A stretch of DNA of 64,000 bases, taken from the NCBI GenBank assembly GCA_013400975.1, contig WBMZ01006406.1, forward strand, positions 62,001-126,000, given 5' to 3'. The number at the start of each line of letters is the position of its first letter. Within the stretch, counting starts at the first letter, position 1. This DNA comes from Atrichornis clamosus (Eukaryota; Chordata; Aves; Passeriformes; Menuridae). Positions 1 through 13,160 of the stretch are shown one piece after another. The position numbers and the translations under genes were made by a program. The notes beneath the pieces were generated by a model that had not been told where the DNA came from, searched no databases, and saw only the letters and a program-made list of their open reading frames with translations.

Positions 1-3000
1 CATGTTTGTGAGTATTTCTATTTTCTCCCAGCTCCTGCCACCATTCAGGGACATAAAATGAAGCTCCTGACTCAGCTGGGCTCAGCTCTCCTGGGATTCC
101 ACTACATGGGCTGGCCACAGTCTCTGCTTGGTTACCAACTGCAGCATTTCTTGCTTTCTAACCATTTCTGTATGGAACTAAACTGCAAGAGAAAAAAGGT
201 GCTTTTAAGCCTCTTACCTACTTAGGAGATAGAGAATGCTGGATAGAAGGATTTACAAAATACAAAAATACAACATGCTTATCCTAGCATTGTTGCAAGA
301 AAGAGAAGAAATGGTGAAAACTCCAATTCTTCTCTTCGTGTCAGCTTCCTCTCCTCTATCCTTCAGCATTTTGGTCCATCAGAAATCAACATTTTGCAGA
401 TATTTGCTGTTTTACACTGTGACACAGCAGGCAAATGTATTGAGTCACTCTGAGTTGTTTTGTCATGTGCTGTCCTGTTCACTGGGTGAAAGACACTTAG
501 TTTTAATAAACCGTAGAGTATATTGTCACAGAATCCAAAATAAATCTGCAGGAACCCAGGGGGTTTTTTACATTAATTATATGGGAGCCTGTTGCATTTT
601 TGTAAATTACTTAAACATGCTGTGGTTTGGTTGTATGTTTATTTTTTTACTTAATCACATTTAACTTAAGACTATTTTCTTGGGTAGACATGAAAAGAAG
701 AGCTAATAAGTCATTTAAATCACATGTGGTTTCTTCAGAGCTCTGTCTGCCAGACACTCCAATGGGAATAGACAAAGAAGGATGGCAAATACACAATGGA
801 ACAGTCAAAACATACCTGCAAGAAAATACACCTTTTGTATTTAATTCTCTTTTAAACCATAAAGTTCTCGTCCATTATTACTGGCATGGGCGAGTGACCC
901 CTGCCTAAGCAGAAGCTGATTACAGGCTGCTTAACTAAGCAAGACTGTCAGTATAATTAACATTCTGAGCCTGCTCAGGAGCACCAGCTACCAAAGCTGG
1001 AATATCTAAAAGCTCCCATAGCTTGCTTAATTGAAAAAGACTTGACTGAATTATTAAAAGCCAAAAAATGTGAAACTTTTGATGAAAAAGAGAACAAACA
1101 TTGTTTTGCAGGAAAATGGCAGAAAACAGCACTAGGCTGAAGCCAGGGAAGGAAGTGACTAAGCAGGCAACTGCAGCCACTTGGAATAAATCATTTCTAT
1201 GCTAGTCACGGTGGGAATGAGCACAATTATATGCTTCTTAACTTTGTTCATGTTTTTCTCTTTCAGTTGCAAATCTGCTCAACTGTCATGTTTAGTTTTC
1301 TCTTCAAAATGTTACTAATGCTGTATAATAACACATCACTCTGCCTGTCTTTGGACTGGAAATCACAGCCTCAGAACAACACACTGAAGTCCAAGCAGGA
1401 GTCCTAACAGAAGTAAGCTGTATTTTTTTTTCTCCATAGGATTTTTCATGCCTACGCAAGTGACAGACTGGAAATTATTTTAGAATATTTCAAACAGGTC
1501 AAATGAAATCAAGTTACTCTGCTCTTGCCTCCTGTATGCCTGTTTATACTAAAGAGCAGTAAGACTGGGAAGTACAACAATAAATGTCTTCTACTAATTC
1601 AGGTCTGATCCTAAGAAATGCTCTGCGTAATTGTTGTTTCAAGAAGCTAAAAATATGTTAGTCACAATTTTTATATGGAAAATTAAAGGCAATATTCGGC
1701 AGATATTGAAATAGGTTTTTAAATTGTACTCTTGTAACATCAAAAAGGTTCTGCAAGTGAACAGACATTGGCAAACTTATTAACTGAAGATTTGAGATAA
1801 TTTTGCATTTTTAAAAGAAGTTTGTATTTCTATATTTGATGACCACAATGTCCTCACACGGAATTTTGCTATTTGGCCATTCTAGCTCCAGAAAATGCAT
1901 CAAAATAAATGACATCCATAGCAAGTAATAAAAATTACAACAGATATGGAATAACTTGTGTTGGAATTCCAAAATGGAACAGACAGCTTAACTGATGGAA
2001 AAGAAGTATGTTTGAAAGTAACCAGTGTCAGACAAAAAGTCAAGCAAATCATCTACTATGCTGATAAGCTTATAGAATAATTAAATGTCACTATCCCTCT
2101 CTCCTAAGTAAATATAGTAAGACTCAAAAAATATTAGGATAAAAGCTGAAGTTTGGAAAATAAATTGTAATTGTTTTCGATATGATGTGGATGTCATGGA
2201 TTTCCTATAATCAAAGTTCTTGCCAGCTGCCTCCCTCCAGCAGTCAAGGAGCCACTGAAGCCAACAAATATTCCAGTGCTGACCTGACAGGGTAATTAAC
2301 TCTACAGCCTCACCATATAGCAAGGTATCTTGGCAGTTCCACCTGGAGACCCGCAGAGTTAAATGCAATAATGGAACACGTCTGAAATTCCTGAGAAATG
2401 TGTGAACACGCATTATGTATGTGTGCTCTACACTGTGCAAACGACAAATACCATTCCTCAGGCACGGATACAAAGGGTAGGAGGTCCGAAGGAGCAGCCA
2501 CAGGCAAAGGCATGAGGACAGAGGGAACAGCTGAGGAGGAAGGCCTAGCCCTGAGGGTTTTAACTACACATCAACTTGGAACACTGAAAAGGTCTAAGGT
2601 TGGTGAAAAACAGAACTGTCCAAGCGGCCATATTGCTGACACTGCCACCACCTCGGCAGTCTTTAGTCAACGTTACTGCTCCTGCTCCTACCAGTGTGAC
2701 AGGACGTGTTCAGAGCTGCCTCCTTTCCCTCTGGCCAGAACTGGACACCATCAGGATTATTTCTTTTCCCTGGACAGGCTGCGACTCTGCTTGGGTTCAG
2801 TTACACAATGCCTCTAGAATGACATCCCAGCCGCTGTAGACTTCTCCACAAACACAACTTTGCTAAGAGATGTCCATGTAAATCTGGCTCCCCAGGAAGT
2901 TCACTACCTTTGCCATCTCTCCCAGTCTGCCACTGATGCACATGGGAATTGTTCCAGCAAGGCAGAAGTCAGATACCCCTAGGAGAACAAATCATTCTTC

Positions 3001-3826
3001 CCAGACAACACTCTTCATGGTGACACCTAAGGGTTCCTCCATACTCAGGCTATGCAAACCCTGTAAGTGCTCTCTGGACAATCAGGCGTTCTCCCAGCAA
3101 TGGCATTCTGGCCCATGGAAGAGTCGGAAGCATTTGCAGCAAGCCTGGGTTTATTCTAACCTACTCCCTCTGGCATCCTCACAGAAACTGCAGGCAGAGT
3201 CACAAGCAAAGGCCACTGACACTGCCTTGTGTTTCACACCTGCACATCTCCAGGGCACCTCTGGTGGGTATCATCCATGTTTTTTGCAGGTTGAAGCTAG
3301 CGCTGTGTGTAAGATTATTAATTTTTTAGTAAATTTAAAAAGTAAATTAATTTTTACTTCAGTCATGATCATTTACCTTCTGCTGCTTCTACACATAGTC
3401 ACCTTTCAGCAAGATGCAGGAGGATAAGCCTGAACGGATCAACACTAAATCCACTGAAACAGAAGTGGTAGTATCAATTTCAGAGAGTAAAATGATAGCT
3501 TTCCATCTCATGTTGTGTCTCTGGAGGACAAGACTGAAGCACAGGCTGCTTGCACTCAACAGCTTCAAAATCATAGGACAAAAAGCCAACTGGGGAACAG
3601 CTGAGTGTCCAGTGCCTCATTAAGGATACAGGACTTCTGATCGGGTCCAGAAAAATCCAGGCAGTGGATGCCATGAACAAAGGTTTGTGTGCAGCACTAC
3701 CTCCCCCGGGACAGCGTAGAGGCCCCTGTGACCTGTCCACAATGCTAAGATTTAAACAGAAGTGCCCAGCTGGAAAAGCTCCTTTATCCCACAGTGTGTA
3801 ACTGCGTGAGGAGAGCCATAGCCTGA

Positions 3827-3851
3827 GTGGCCCTGTGGCGTGGCCCTGTGA
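3827..3851 (+). repeat. 13-bp tandem duplication
   Basis: GTGGCCCTGTG occurs at 3827 and again at 3840, in a locally GC-richer patch (about 3690-4100) that otherwise has no recognised feature. Confidence 0.8.
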
Positions 3852-6284
3852 CAAGGCCCTGAGGAGCCCCTCTGGGCACACACACACGGACAGATGTGTC
3901 CCTGCTGTCCTCTGCAAGCAATCCGACCTTACAGAGGGCACTGACTCCCAGAGAGGGGCCTGGCTCCTGTTCTCCTTCAGCTTAGCAGAGTGTGTAACAC
4001 GGGATCCTCCCACCCTCACAGCGGCTGAGGGAGGCCTTGCAAAGCTAACTGTTCCTAGCAGAAGAGCCAGGGAATGTTTTCAGTCATCCACCTCCTCACC
4101 TACCATTTACCACCATGGTCCTTCAGGGCAGTACAGATCAACCCCTGGGTAAGAGCCTCTCTACTCTCAGTCAATCCTCTTTCCCTATTTCTTTAAAACA
4201 TTTTCTCTTGCCTCGATTTCCCTTGCCTGCATGTTCCTGAAACCTGGCTTTCCCACACTTCCTTTTCCTTATGTCTGCCTTCAGCAAACCCTGCATCCTG
4301 AGTTTCCCTGTGCCTTCCCACGCTCTGATATTTACACTGGGAGTTATACGCCCCCAGCTCTAATCTGATCCTCATGGAACAGCAGGTTCATTTAATCACC
4401 GGCTCAAAAATTGCAAACACATTTTATTAGACTTATCTCTCTTAACGATACAGTGATAGCACACTACAGTACCATTTAGAGCAAGCTACTACTGCTAACC
4501 CAGCTGACTCCTGGTTTCTTTATAGGGAAATAAAGTCAAGGGAATGACACACGGTGTCACTTCATAAACCCAAAAAGAACACAGTGCAGCACTTGCTAAC
4601 TACAGCTCCCCAAAGGGACGCGTGATTCACACATTAAGGCACTCCAGACCCAGGAGCCCTGTCTGTGAGCAGAAAAATGCTGTATTCTGTCCCAGTGTAA
4701 ATTCCAAGGTTTGTGCGTTATGAACATAATGCAGTGTGTCTAGAAAAGCTCATATTCCTGAATATACTTCTCATGGGAGTAACAGAAATCTTTTAAATTA
4801 CTTTTCTTTTTTTTTTTGTAACAACATCATTAAATAAGAACTGGATTTTAAAGAATAAGCATGGAATATCCTGAGGAAGGCCAATGTGAACCCTGTGACA
4901 GAGCAGGGAAAGGCTTTTCGCTGATTTGCATGGAATCCCACTAGCACCTGGTTTCTTATGCTCTGGGAAGTTCACATGCCTTCCCTGTCCCCTCACCCCC
5001 ACTGTAGGGAAGCCTGATAATTCTGTCATCCCTCTTTTCAAATGTACTTAGCCAACAGATGTACCCAGCCTTCTCATAACCCTGAAAAATGCAAGACTCG
5101 CTGTTTCCCCTTTTCTCTGCAAAATGTTTCAATTCCCAATCAGCTCTGTCGAGGAACAGGCTCTCACAGTGAATGTCACTTTTTGATTCACCATTCACTA
5201 TTTTGGCTGCATAGTTCACATTAAGCTTTCCACAGGGAAGTTGCAGCTAGGTACAGAGAACACAGCCAAAATGAATGCAAAAGAAAACACACCAGAATTT
5301 CACTAGATAAGCAAAACCAAAACCAAACGTGAAATTAAACTGAAGCAAATTACTGCAAAATCAGATAGCACTGAAATCAATCGACAACAATACCCAGATA
5401 GAAAACCTATTGAAAGTTTAGCACCAAGAGAAAAATCTGGACCATCACTAGCTTGGGATAGTGCACAATTTTCAAACAACTTTGAATTTCTGTCATGTAG
5501 ATAAAGAAAATTATGTGTTTGTCATAGGCTCTGCCCAACACATCTTTTTTCATCTGGAAGATTGTTAAGGAATATCTAGTAACACATTTGCAAATGTATT
5601 TTCTGATGTATTTGGCTTGCCCCTCAGAAGTCGTCCAGGAAAAAACTCAAAACTTATCTCAGGTTCTGTAGTATCTCAATTTGTGTCTAAGGCTGAAATA
5701 CCACAGCAGTGTTCAAGAGTACACAAATAAGTAAAATATTTTTCTTAAGAGGTTTTGCTTTGCAGAATTGGCTAAAACACTGTTTTCAAAGGCAGAAGGA
5801 ATAACGTTCCTGAGCACTACTCTTCAGTCAGCATGAAGTCATTGAGACTTCCGTTATTTGCACCTTTTCCCTCCTGCTCCAGACGGGGAGCTGCTGTTCC
5901 AGGTCAGGTCACAGGGCTGCCTATCAATGGTGCAGAGAGCTTGCACTGCCCTGGGACTACAGCAACTCCCCTGCAATGCCCAGAGCTCACACAGAGCACA
6001 AGTCAAACTTACACCAAGGCATCAGCAAACTCCCGGATCTTGGGCACTCAGAAGTTGTGGCATTAGTTCTAATGGAAACCAGCTTATCCATAAGAGAAGA
6101 CAACCAGCTGGGCCTCAAGGTCTTTCTTCCCACTTACGTGAGTTGAATGGTCAGGCAATGGGGTTACACTGATAGACAAGGTGTAGCTGATAAATGGCAA
6201 AGGTATCTCTCTATGTAAAACAGCTTTAACTTAGTTCTCTATTTTTCATAGTTTTTATTGCCAGACTGGTCTGAAATTTTGTGA

Positions 6285-6318
6285 GAAATGTTTTACACTG
6301 GGAAATGTTTCATACTGG
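6285..6318 (+). repeat. 17-bp imperfect tandem duplication
   Basis: GAAATGTTTTACACTGG (6285-6301) is followed directly by GAAATGTTTCATACTGG (6302-6318), differing at two positions. Confidence 0.85.
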
Positions 6319-8344
6319 GAGCAGCTTTATTTCAAACAATTGCAGAAGAACCTGTTCTGCTGTATGAAGATACAGAAATGTAATTTTAAAAAACTGTTTA
6401 TCAGACTCTGGCACTTTTCCTGCTTGTGTAATTCAAAAAGGATCTCAGTAAAGAAAATTCAATTTGGCAATCCATTAACATAGATTTGATGCTCTCTCTG
6501 TTCATCTCTTGATGTCTCACCCCTTTCAAAAAAATGAAAATAACTCTTGATAAAAGAGTGGCTGTTCCCTCTTATTAGACCAGTATATTGACAATTATTA
6601 AAACCCCAAGAAAGCTGCTGAAGCTCTGCTGACTCACGATGGCCAAGAAGCTACTTGTTAACTCCATAACCAAGGTGGAGGAGGGAGAGAAATAGGAAAA
6701 GGAAAAGCCAGAGACTAGGGAAAGTTTGGGAAGAAAGCTGAGTGCCAGCTGGTACACTCAGTAGCACGAATTCTTCAGGAGAAAGGATTTGGATGTTACT
6801 GGAAGCTTTACATGTTGTGTTTGAACCAGGTGAAGATTCACACCTAATTTCAGGCCATTTAAGTTTAGGAATCTAAAACAGTCATTTCAGTAAAAAGTTT
6901 ACCTCTCACAGACATCTACTGTCAAAGGAGGAAAAGCAGCAGATCCAAGAGACAAATTGATTTACCAAAGGTCTGAACTGTCTTCTTCCTGCTTCATCAA
7001 GAACAGAGACACCCCAAGGCAGTGATGGAAAGCCTATTACAGGACACCAGCCTGGCACATGGCACTGCTGTCAGCAGAACAGCTCCCTGGACATCCCAGT
7101 TCCCAGTGCACTCTGCAGTTTGTCGCTGGCTCCTCGACCCTACAGATCAGATTTCAGAGCCACAAACAAGCTGTAGTAGAGAATGGGAGATGGTGATGGT
7201 GGCAGAGATTAACGGGGGAATTAACCCTTACTCTCTCCACAAATCTGACCCAAAGGGAAGAATTTTCACAGAATGGGCCTTGATGTAGGAACATACGTGT
7301 GAAAGGAAAGATGTTCACAGCTGTTTTCCAGGAGTGACTTTGCTCCTAATTTAGGGACTCTAGTTTGGTGCATTAATCCTAGTGGGTTTACTGTGAACCT
7401 CAAGTCACTCACAGGCTAAGTACTAGGCAAAGTTGATATTTTAATGCCTGAAAAACTTTAGGTTTCACCTTATTTTAAGTTATTCTATTCTCACAGCAGT
7501 GAATAACAAGAGAAAAGTCACAGCACATTATTCCAAGGGGTCAGGATTCTGCCTCAGAAAGGCAAAGCGGGTCTCAGCACTGCCTGGTTACATTTGAGGA
7601 CTGCACCCTGCACTCCTCCTTTAAGGAGTAGCACACTTCAGGTTCTTGCCCGTTCTTGCACAACAAAGAGCCATGATTTTCCACTTCCCCGCCATCACCT
7701 CTGATCACTTATTTCTTGGTGAAGGAAGACTGCCAGCATGGCGCATTTGCTGAAACACCATCTTACCCTCACTCCGCCCAGATGAGAGGATGTGTTCTTT
7801 CCCTACAGCACACATGGAAGAAGGGAAGACTAAGGAAAGACAAGGCGGCTCTTTAGGTGATAGATGAGGACTGTCCAGCATCACACACAGGAAAAAACTC
7901 AGCATATTGTATCTTCACATAGAATCCTGTCCATGTCCTAAGTTACAGTAAAAACAATTCACCTCATTAAGGTACTACACCAAGCTGCTTAGTCGCTGGG
8001 TTGTAAGGGTTCTGGAAGCCTGTGGTTGAAGTGTTAGTGTTGTGGAACAAAGTGACAGCAAGTTGGGAAATAAATGAGCACAGTACTCTCTTCTAACCTC
8101 CTGGCACCGAGCCTTTTAACAGAGAAGAAAACAGCAAAAAGGCAAAATGTCAGCTCCAAAACATTCTTCATGTTGTAAAATACAGTGTCCACACTTGATA
8201 AGAGAGAGACACACTGAGGGAGCTGATACTTCACTGAAAAATAGTGAATGACTGCAAAAAGGTTATGTGAACACGTGCCTAATGCAGTCAGAAAAAAAAA
8301 AACAAACTCCTTAGACCCAAAAAATTTTATCGATGTCCTACAAA

Positions 8345-8785
8345 TGTCACGTCAGCCCGAAGTCGCAGCAGCTCCGCGGAGCTGTTAAGCTCCAGGATGC
8401 AGAGCAGCTTTCCCAGACGGCAGAGAGGGTTTGGGTAGCGCGGCACACCTCTCCGGCGCACACGGCAGCTGACCGCTGCGCGGCTCGCAGCGGCTGGGAG
8501 CAGCCCCCGTTCTCCCGGGAGAGCTCGCTCATTTGCGAGGGAAGGCAGGCGTCTGCACATGCCCGCGGTGCTGCTGCCGCTGGGGGCAGCTTTACATAAG
8601 GCTGCGCCCGCCGCCAGCCCGCCACAGTCGGACGGAGCTCTCGGCATGAGAGCGCGGCAGCGCCCGAGCCGCGTCCCGGGGCGGGCACGTCCCACCTGCC
8701 GCGCCCGAGCGGCCGCACAGCCCGGGAGCTGCGGGGCGATGGAGTACAGGCGTGTCCGTTCACACCGCTAAGCGCTGTCGGAGGA
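8345..8785 (+). promoter_or_regulatory. CpG island, probable LRRTM3 promoter
   Basis: This is by far the densest CpG and GC block in a window that is otherwise AT-rich and CpG-poor. It contains many CG dinucleotides, a CRE half-site (ACGTCA, 8349-8354), two perfect palindromes (8369-8384 and 8511-8522) and a TATA-like TTTACATAAG at 8591-8600. It lies 0.35-0.8 kb upstream of the LRRTM3 start codon, in the right place for the promoter and the start of the 5' untranslated exon. If the TATA-like element works, transcription would start about 30 bases later, near CCACAGTC (8622-8629). The exact start is inference. CpG islands can be bidirectional, so an antisense transcript is possible but not shown. 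Confidence 0.65.
8369..8384. repeat. 16-bp perfect palindrome in the CpG island
   Basis: CAGCTCCGCGGAGCTG equals its own reverse complement. It sits near the 5' edge of the CpG island, contains a SacII-type core (CCGCGG), and has CAGCTC/GAGCTG arms. Confidence 0.95.
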
Positions 8786-9122
8786 GGAAGGAACATGCTC
8801 TCCTACAAAGCAACATTTTAAAAGCCAGGTTCCTAACTATAAAGATGCAAAAACGTAATATCCATGAAGATCCTATTACCTAGGAAGAATCTGACATTTT
8901 GCTGCGAATGCTGTGTTGGGATTGATTTATTCTTGGAGTGTTCTGCACGGCTGGCAAAGAATAATGTTCCAAAATCGGTCCATCTCCCAAGGGGTCCAAT
9001 TTTTCTTCCTGGGTGTCAGCGAGCCCTGACTCACTACAGTGCAGCTGACAGGGGCTGCCATGCTTGTGGCACTCTAAGCAAAAAACAAAAGACCTAAGGA
9101 CGACCTTTGAACAACACAAAGG

Positions 9123-9126
<4 letters not shown>
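8622..9126 (+). other. LRRTM3: LRRTM3 exon 1: 5' untranslated leader ending in ATGG (start approximate)
   Basis: The 3' boundary is well supported: AAAGGATGG at 9118-9126 is followed by the donor GTATGT at 9127-9132. The ATG (9123-9125) has a purine at -3 and G at +4, a favourable initiation context. The 5' boundary at about 8622 is only a guess from the TATA-like element at 8591 and the CpG island; the leader could start elsewhere in the island or contain another intron. If unspliced it carries several upstream ATGs (8646, 8739, 8795, 8845, 8864), the last opening a 77-codon frame ending at 9097. Confidence 0.6.
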
Positions 9127-10987
<1,861 letters not shown>

Positions 10988-11237
10988 ACCATTGTGATAA
11001 AAGAGCTTTTAAAAGCTGGGAAATAGTGGTGCTTTATTGAACTCTAGGGACTATAAAGGGAACGTTTTTCTCACTTTTCTGGCACAGCTCTTCCATGTCT
11101 CTTTTTTGTACATTCATAATACTGGTCATTTTACTCTCATACATAATCAACTCATTGAAATTTAAATACCGCAATCAATGTGAAGCCTGAGCTCTGGTTT
11201 AATACAATACCTATTGTACAAACCCTCTACTGATTTC

Positions 11238-11243
11238 ATTAAA
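11238..11243 (+). terminator. Candidate poly(A) signal ATTAAA for the read-through transcript
   Basis: ATTAAA lies 251 bases after the short-isoform stop and is followed by a T-rich segment (GTCTCTCTTGTTTTTAA). The hexamer is frequent by chance in AT-rich DNA, so this is one candidate among several. Confidence 0.2.
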
Positions 11244-11604
11244 GTCTCTCTTGTTTTTAAATAGAAAACTTCTTTCATAAGTAATCGACTGCACCTGCAC
11301 CAACTGTACCTCTGTTTAGGGAGAAAAATGACAACAATGCAAAAAAAAAAAATCGAACTTAGTGTACGTCCCCTCTGCCTCCCCAACCCCAAAGAGTGCT
11401 CTAAAACTCACTTTTTGAACCCAGAACTAACTAAAGACCCAGGTACTGTAGCATCATATGAATTCTGAGTTGTCTGAGGAGAAAGATGGTGCAGGAACAG
11501 TTCTGAAAAAATGCCTGATTGCTGCCCAACATAAGAGAGACTAAAAAGCACCCTTAGGACATGAGGTATCACACTAGAAGCAAAGCAGAGGGAAACCCAG
11601 GCTT

Positions 11605-11610
11605 AATAAA
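11605..11610 (+). terminator. Candidate poly(A) signal AATAAA for the read-through transcript
   Basis: This is the first canonical AATAAA downstream of the stop codon at 10987. Further copies occur at 12031-12036 and 12358-12363. Any of these could end the unspliced short-isoform mRNA; sequence alone does not choose between them. Confidence 0.25.
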
Positions 11611-13113
11611 AAACTAAAAATTAAAAGGTACAATGGGATTTACTGCACTGCATTATAGCACAGTGTTTCTAGGGCTGATAACTAGCAATTGAAACCTGTT
11701 TATGTGACTTCATACAAAAGGTGCCAGTGTTTATCCCTACATCCAGTTGCCTTTCAGAAAGTAGTCAAAAGGCATTCATTAGATGAGGAGCAGAAATTCC
11801 TTATTGATGCAATTAGAGGAACTCAAATGTGCAGCAGCAAAAGCAAGACCACTTCCTGCACACATTTGTTTCAGCTCTCATTAGGAATTCTCTTTTCAAG
11901 ACTGTCAAAGGCATTAATGTAGCTGAGGAAACCATTAAAATCTGTCATTTTCTTCTATTTCTTTGTATTTGCTGGACTAGGCTTGCTCAGGTTGTGTGAT
12001 ATGTTTTGCACAGTGTCCCTCTAATAACTAAATAAAGCTCAGTAGCTTAAAAAGCCAAACACTGTACATTTTAGACATCCTACAGCTGCAAAGAGCTATC
12101 AGAGAAAACTGGCTACTCACTGATCCGAGAGGAGTGCATCCAAAAATCCTTACATAAATTACTGACAAATTATTTTTCTCTCTTACCAAAACCCTAATGA
12201 CATTACAGAATTCACAGATACTCAGTTTTAATGTCTAGTCATACACCAGTGATTCTGGGCAAAATACAGATTTATTACCCACCTATTCCCTGCCTTTCTT
12301 TTCCCAAATCATGTATTTTCTTGGTTGCAGAAGAATATAATGACCCCTATATTTGCAAATAAATCATTATTTTGATTATCAGGAAGGCAAGTATGAAATA
12401 ATACAGCATCACCTTTATAGAAGCAAGCAGTAATTTAATTATGTCTATTTTGCAACTTGTTTTGGCTTAGTAAACTGCACATCTTCAATGACTTGGGAGG
12501 GAATGTTTCTACGAAGCAGTTTCACTGCAGCAGATCAGAAAAAGCAAAGCCTTAGCAGAAGATTCTCCTGAATTGTTACTGAAAAAAACCCAATCACAGC
12601 CAATCACCTTGAAATATGCTCAGTACAGTGAAAACAAAGCTAGAAAGCAGCTCTTAGGAAGAACTAATACACTTGAAGGGGTTTGGTTTGGGTTTTTCCA
12701 GGTAATGAAACCATTCTCATTTTCAAGGACTGTAGTGAGGAAATAGCAGAGGGTAGAAGCTTGAGACTGTACTGAGCCCTGCAACAGAGACCCCATTTGC
12801 CTGAGTACGAGGATCCCACACCATTAACAAAGCAAGTGCTTGAGACATTTCAGCAGCACAGCACAGTTGTACCTGAGCTGTACCTTGAAAGTTGTTATTA
12901 AAAAGTCAATCCACATCTAATTATCTCAGCTACTACAGGATTCCGTTTTCTACCAGCACGTCTTGGGTATCTCTGTACTGAAGGATTAGAGTTTGCTATG
13001 AACTTCATGTTAAGAGCCATCCCTGCACTTCCACAGGCTTTAATCTCTGCAGAGGTGACTAATATTAGGCACAGCCAAAACACAAGAGCTTTGGTCCAAA
13101 ACTTATATATGTT

Positions 13114-13160
13114 CATACATACATCCACACACACGTGTATGGATGTGTATACATATATAA
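13114..13160. repeat. Alternating purine-pyrimidine CA/TG/TA tract with imperfect palindrome
   Basis: Mostly CA, TG and TA steps (CATACATACATCCACACACA, then CGTGTATGGATGTGTATACA, then TATAT) form an imperfect palindrome centred on ACGT at 13133-13136. Such tracts vary in length and can adopt non-B DNA forms. Confidence 0.7.

Larger units (their letters stand above)
1..8344. other. Non-coding region upstream of LRRTM3
   Basis: No domain-bearing open frame, RNA gene or dated mobile element was recognised. Short open frames of up to 163-179 codons around 2.9-4.0 kb have no recognisable motif. From known synteny in other vertebrates this is probably part of a large CTNNA3 intron (antisense gene), but no CTNNA3 exon was identified. 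Confidence 0.6.

Noticed and set aside
627..908. 93-codon plus-strand frame with varied amino-acid composition
   Set aside because: Not recognised as any family, its ATG lies in a T-rich run, and there is no splice or promoter support.
2936..3427. 163-codon plus-strand open frame
   Set aside because: No domain or signal recognised; the composition is that of translated non-coding DNA and it ends in AT-rich low-complexity sequence.
3480..4019. 179-codon minus-strand open frame
   Set aside because: No recognisable domain or family resemblance, rich in Ser/Arg/Leu/Cys as expected for chance frames in GC-richer DNA, and no promoter or splice context.
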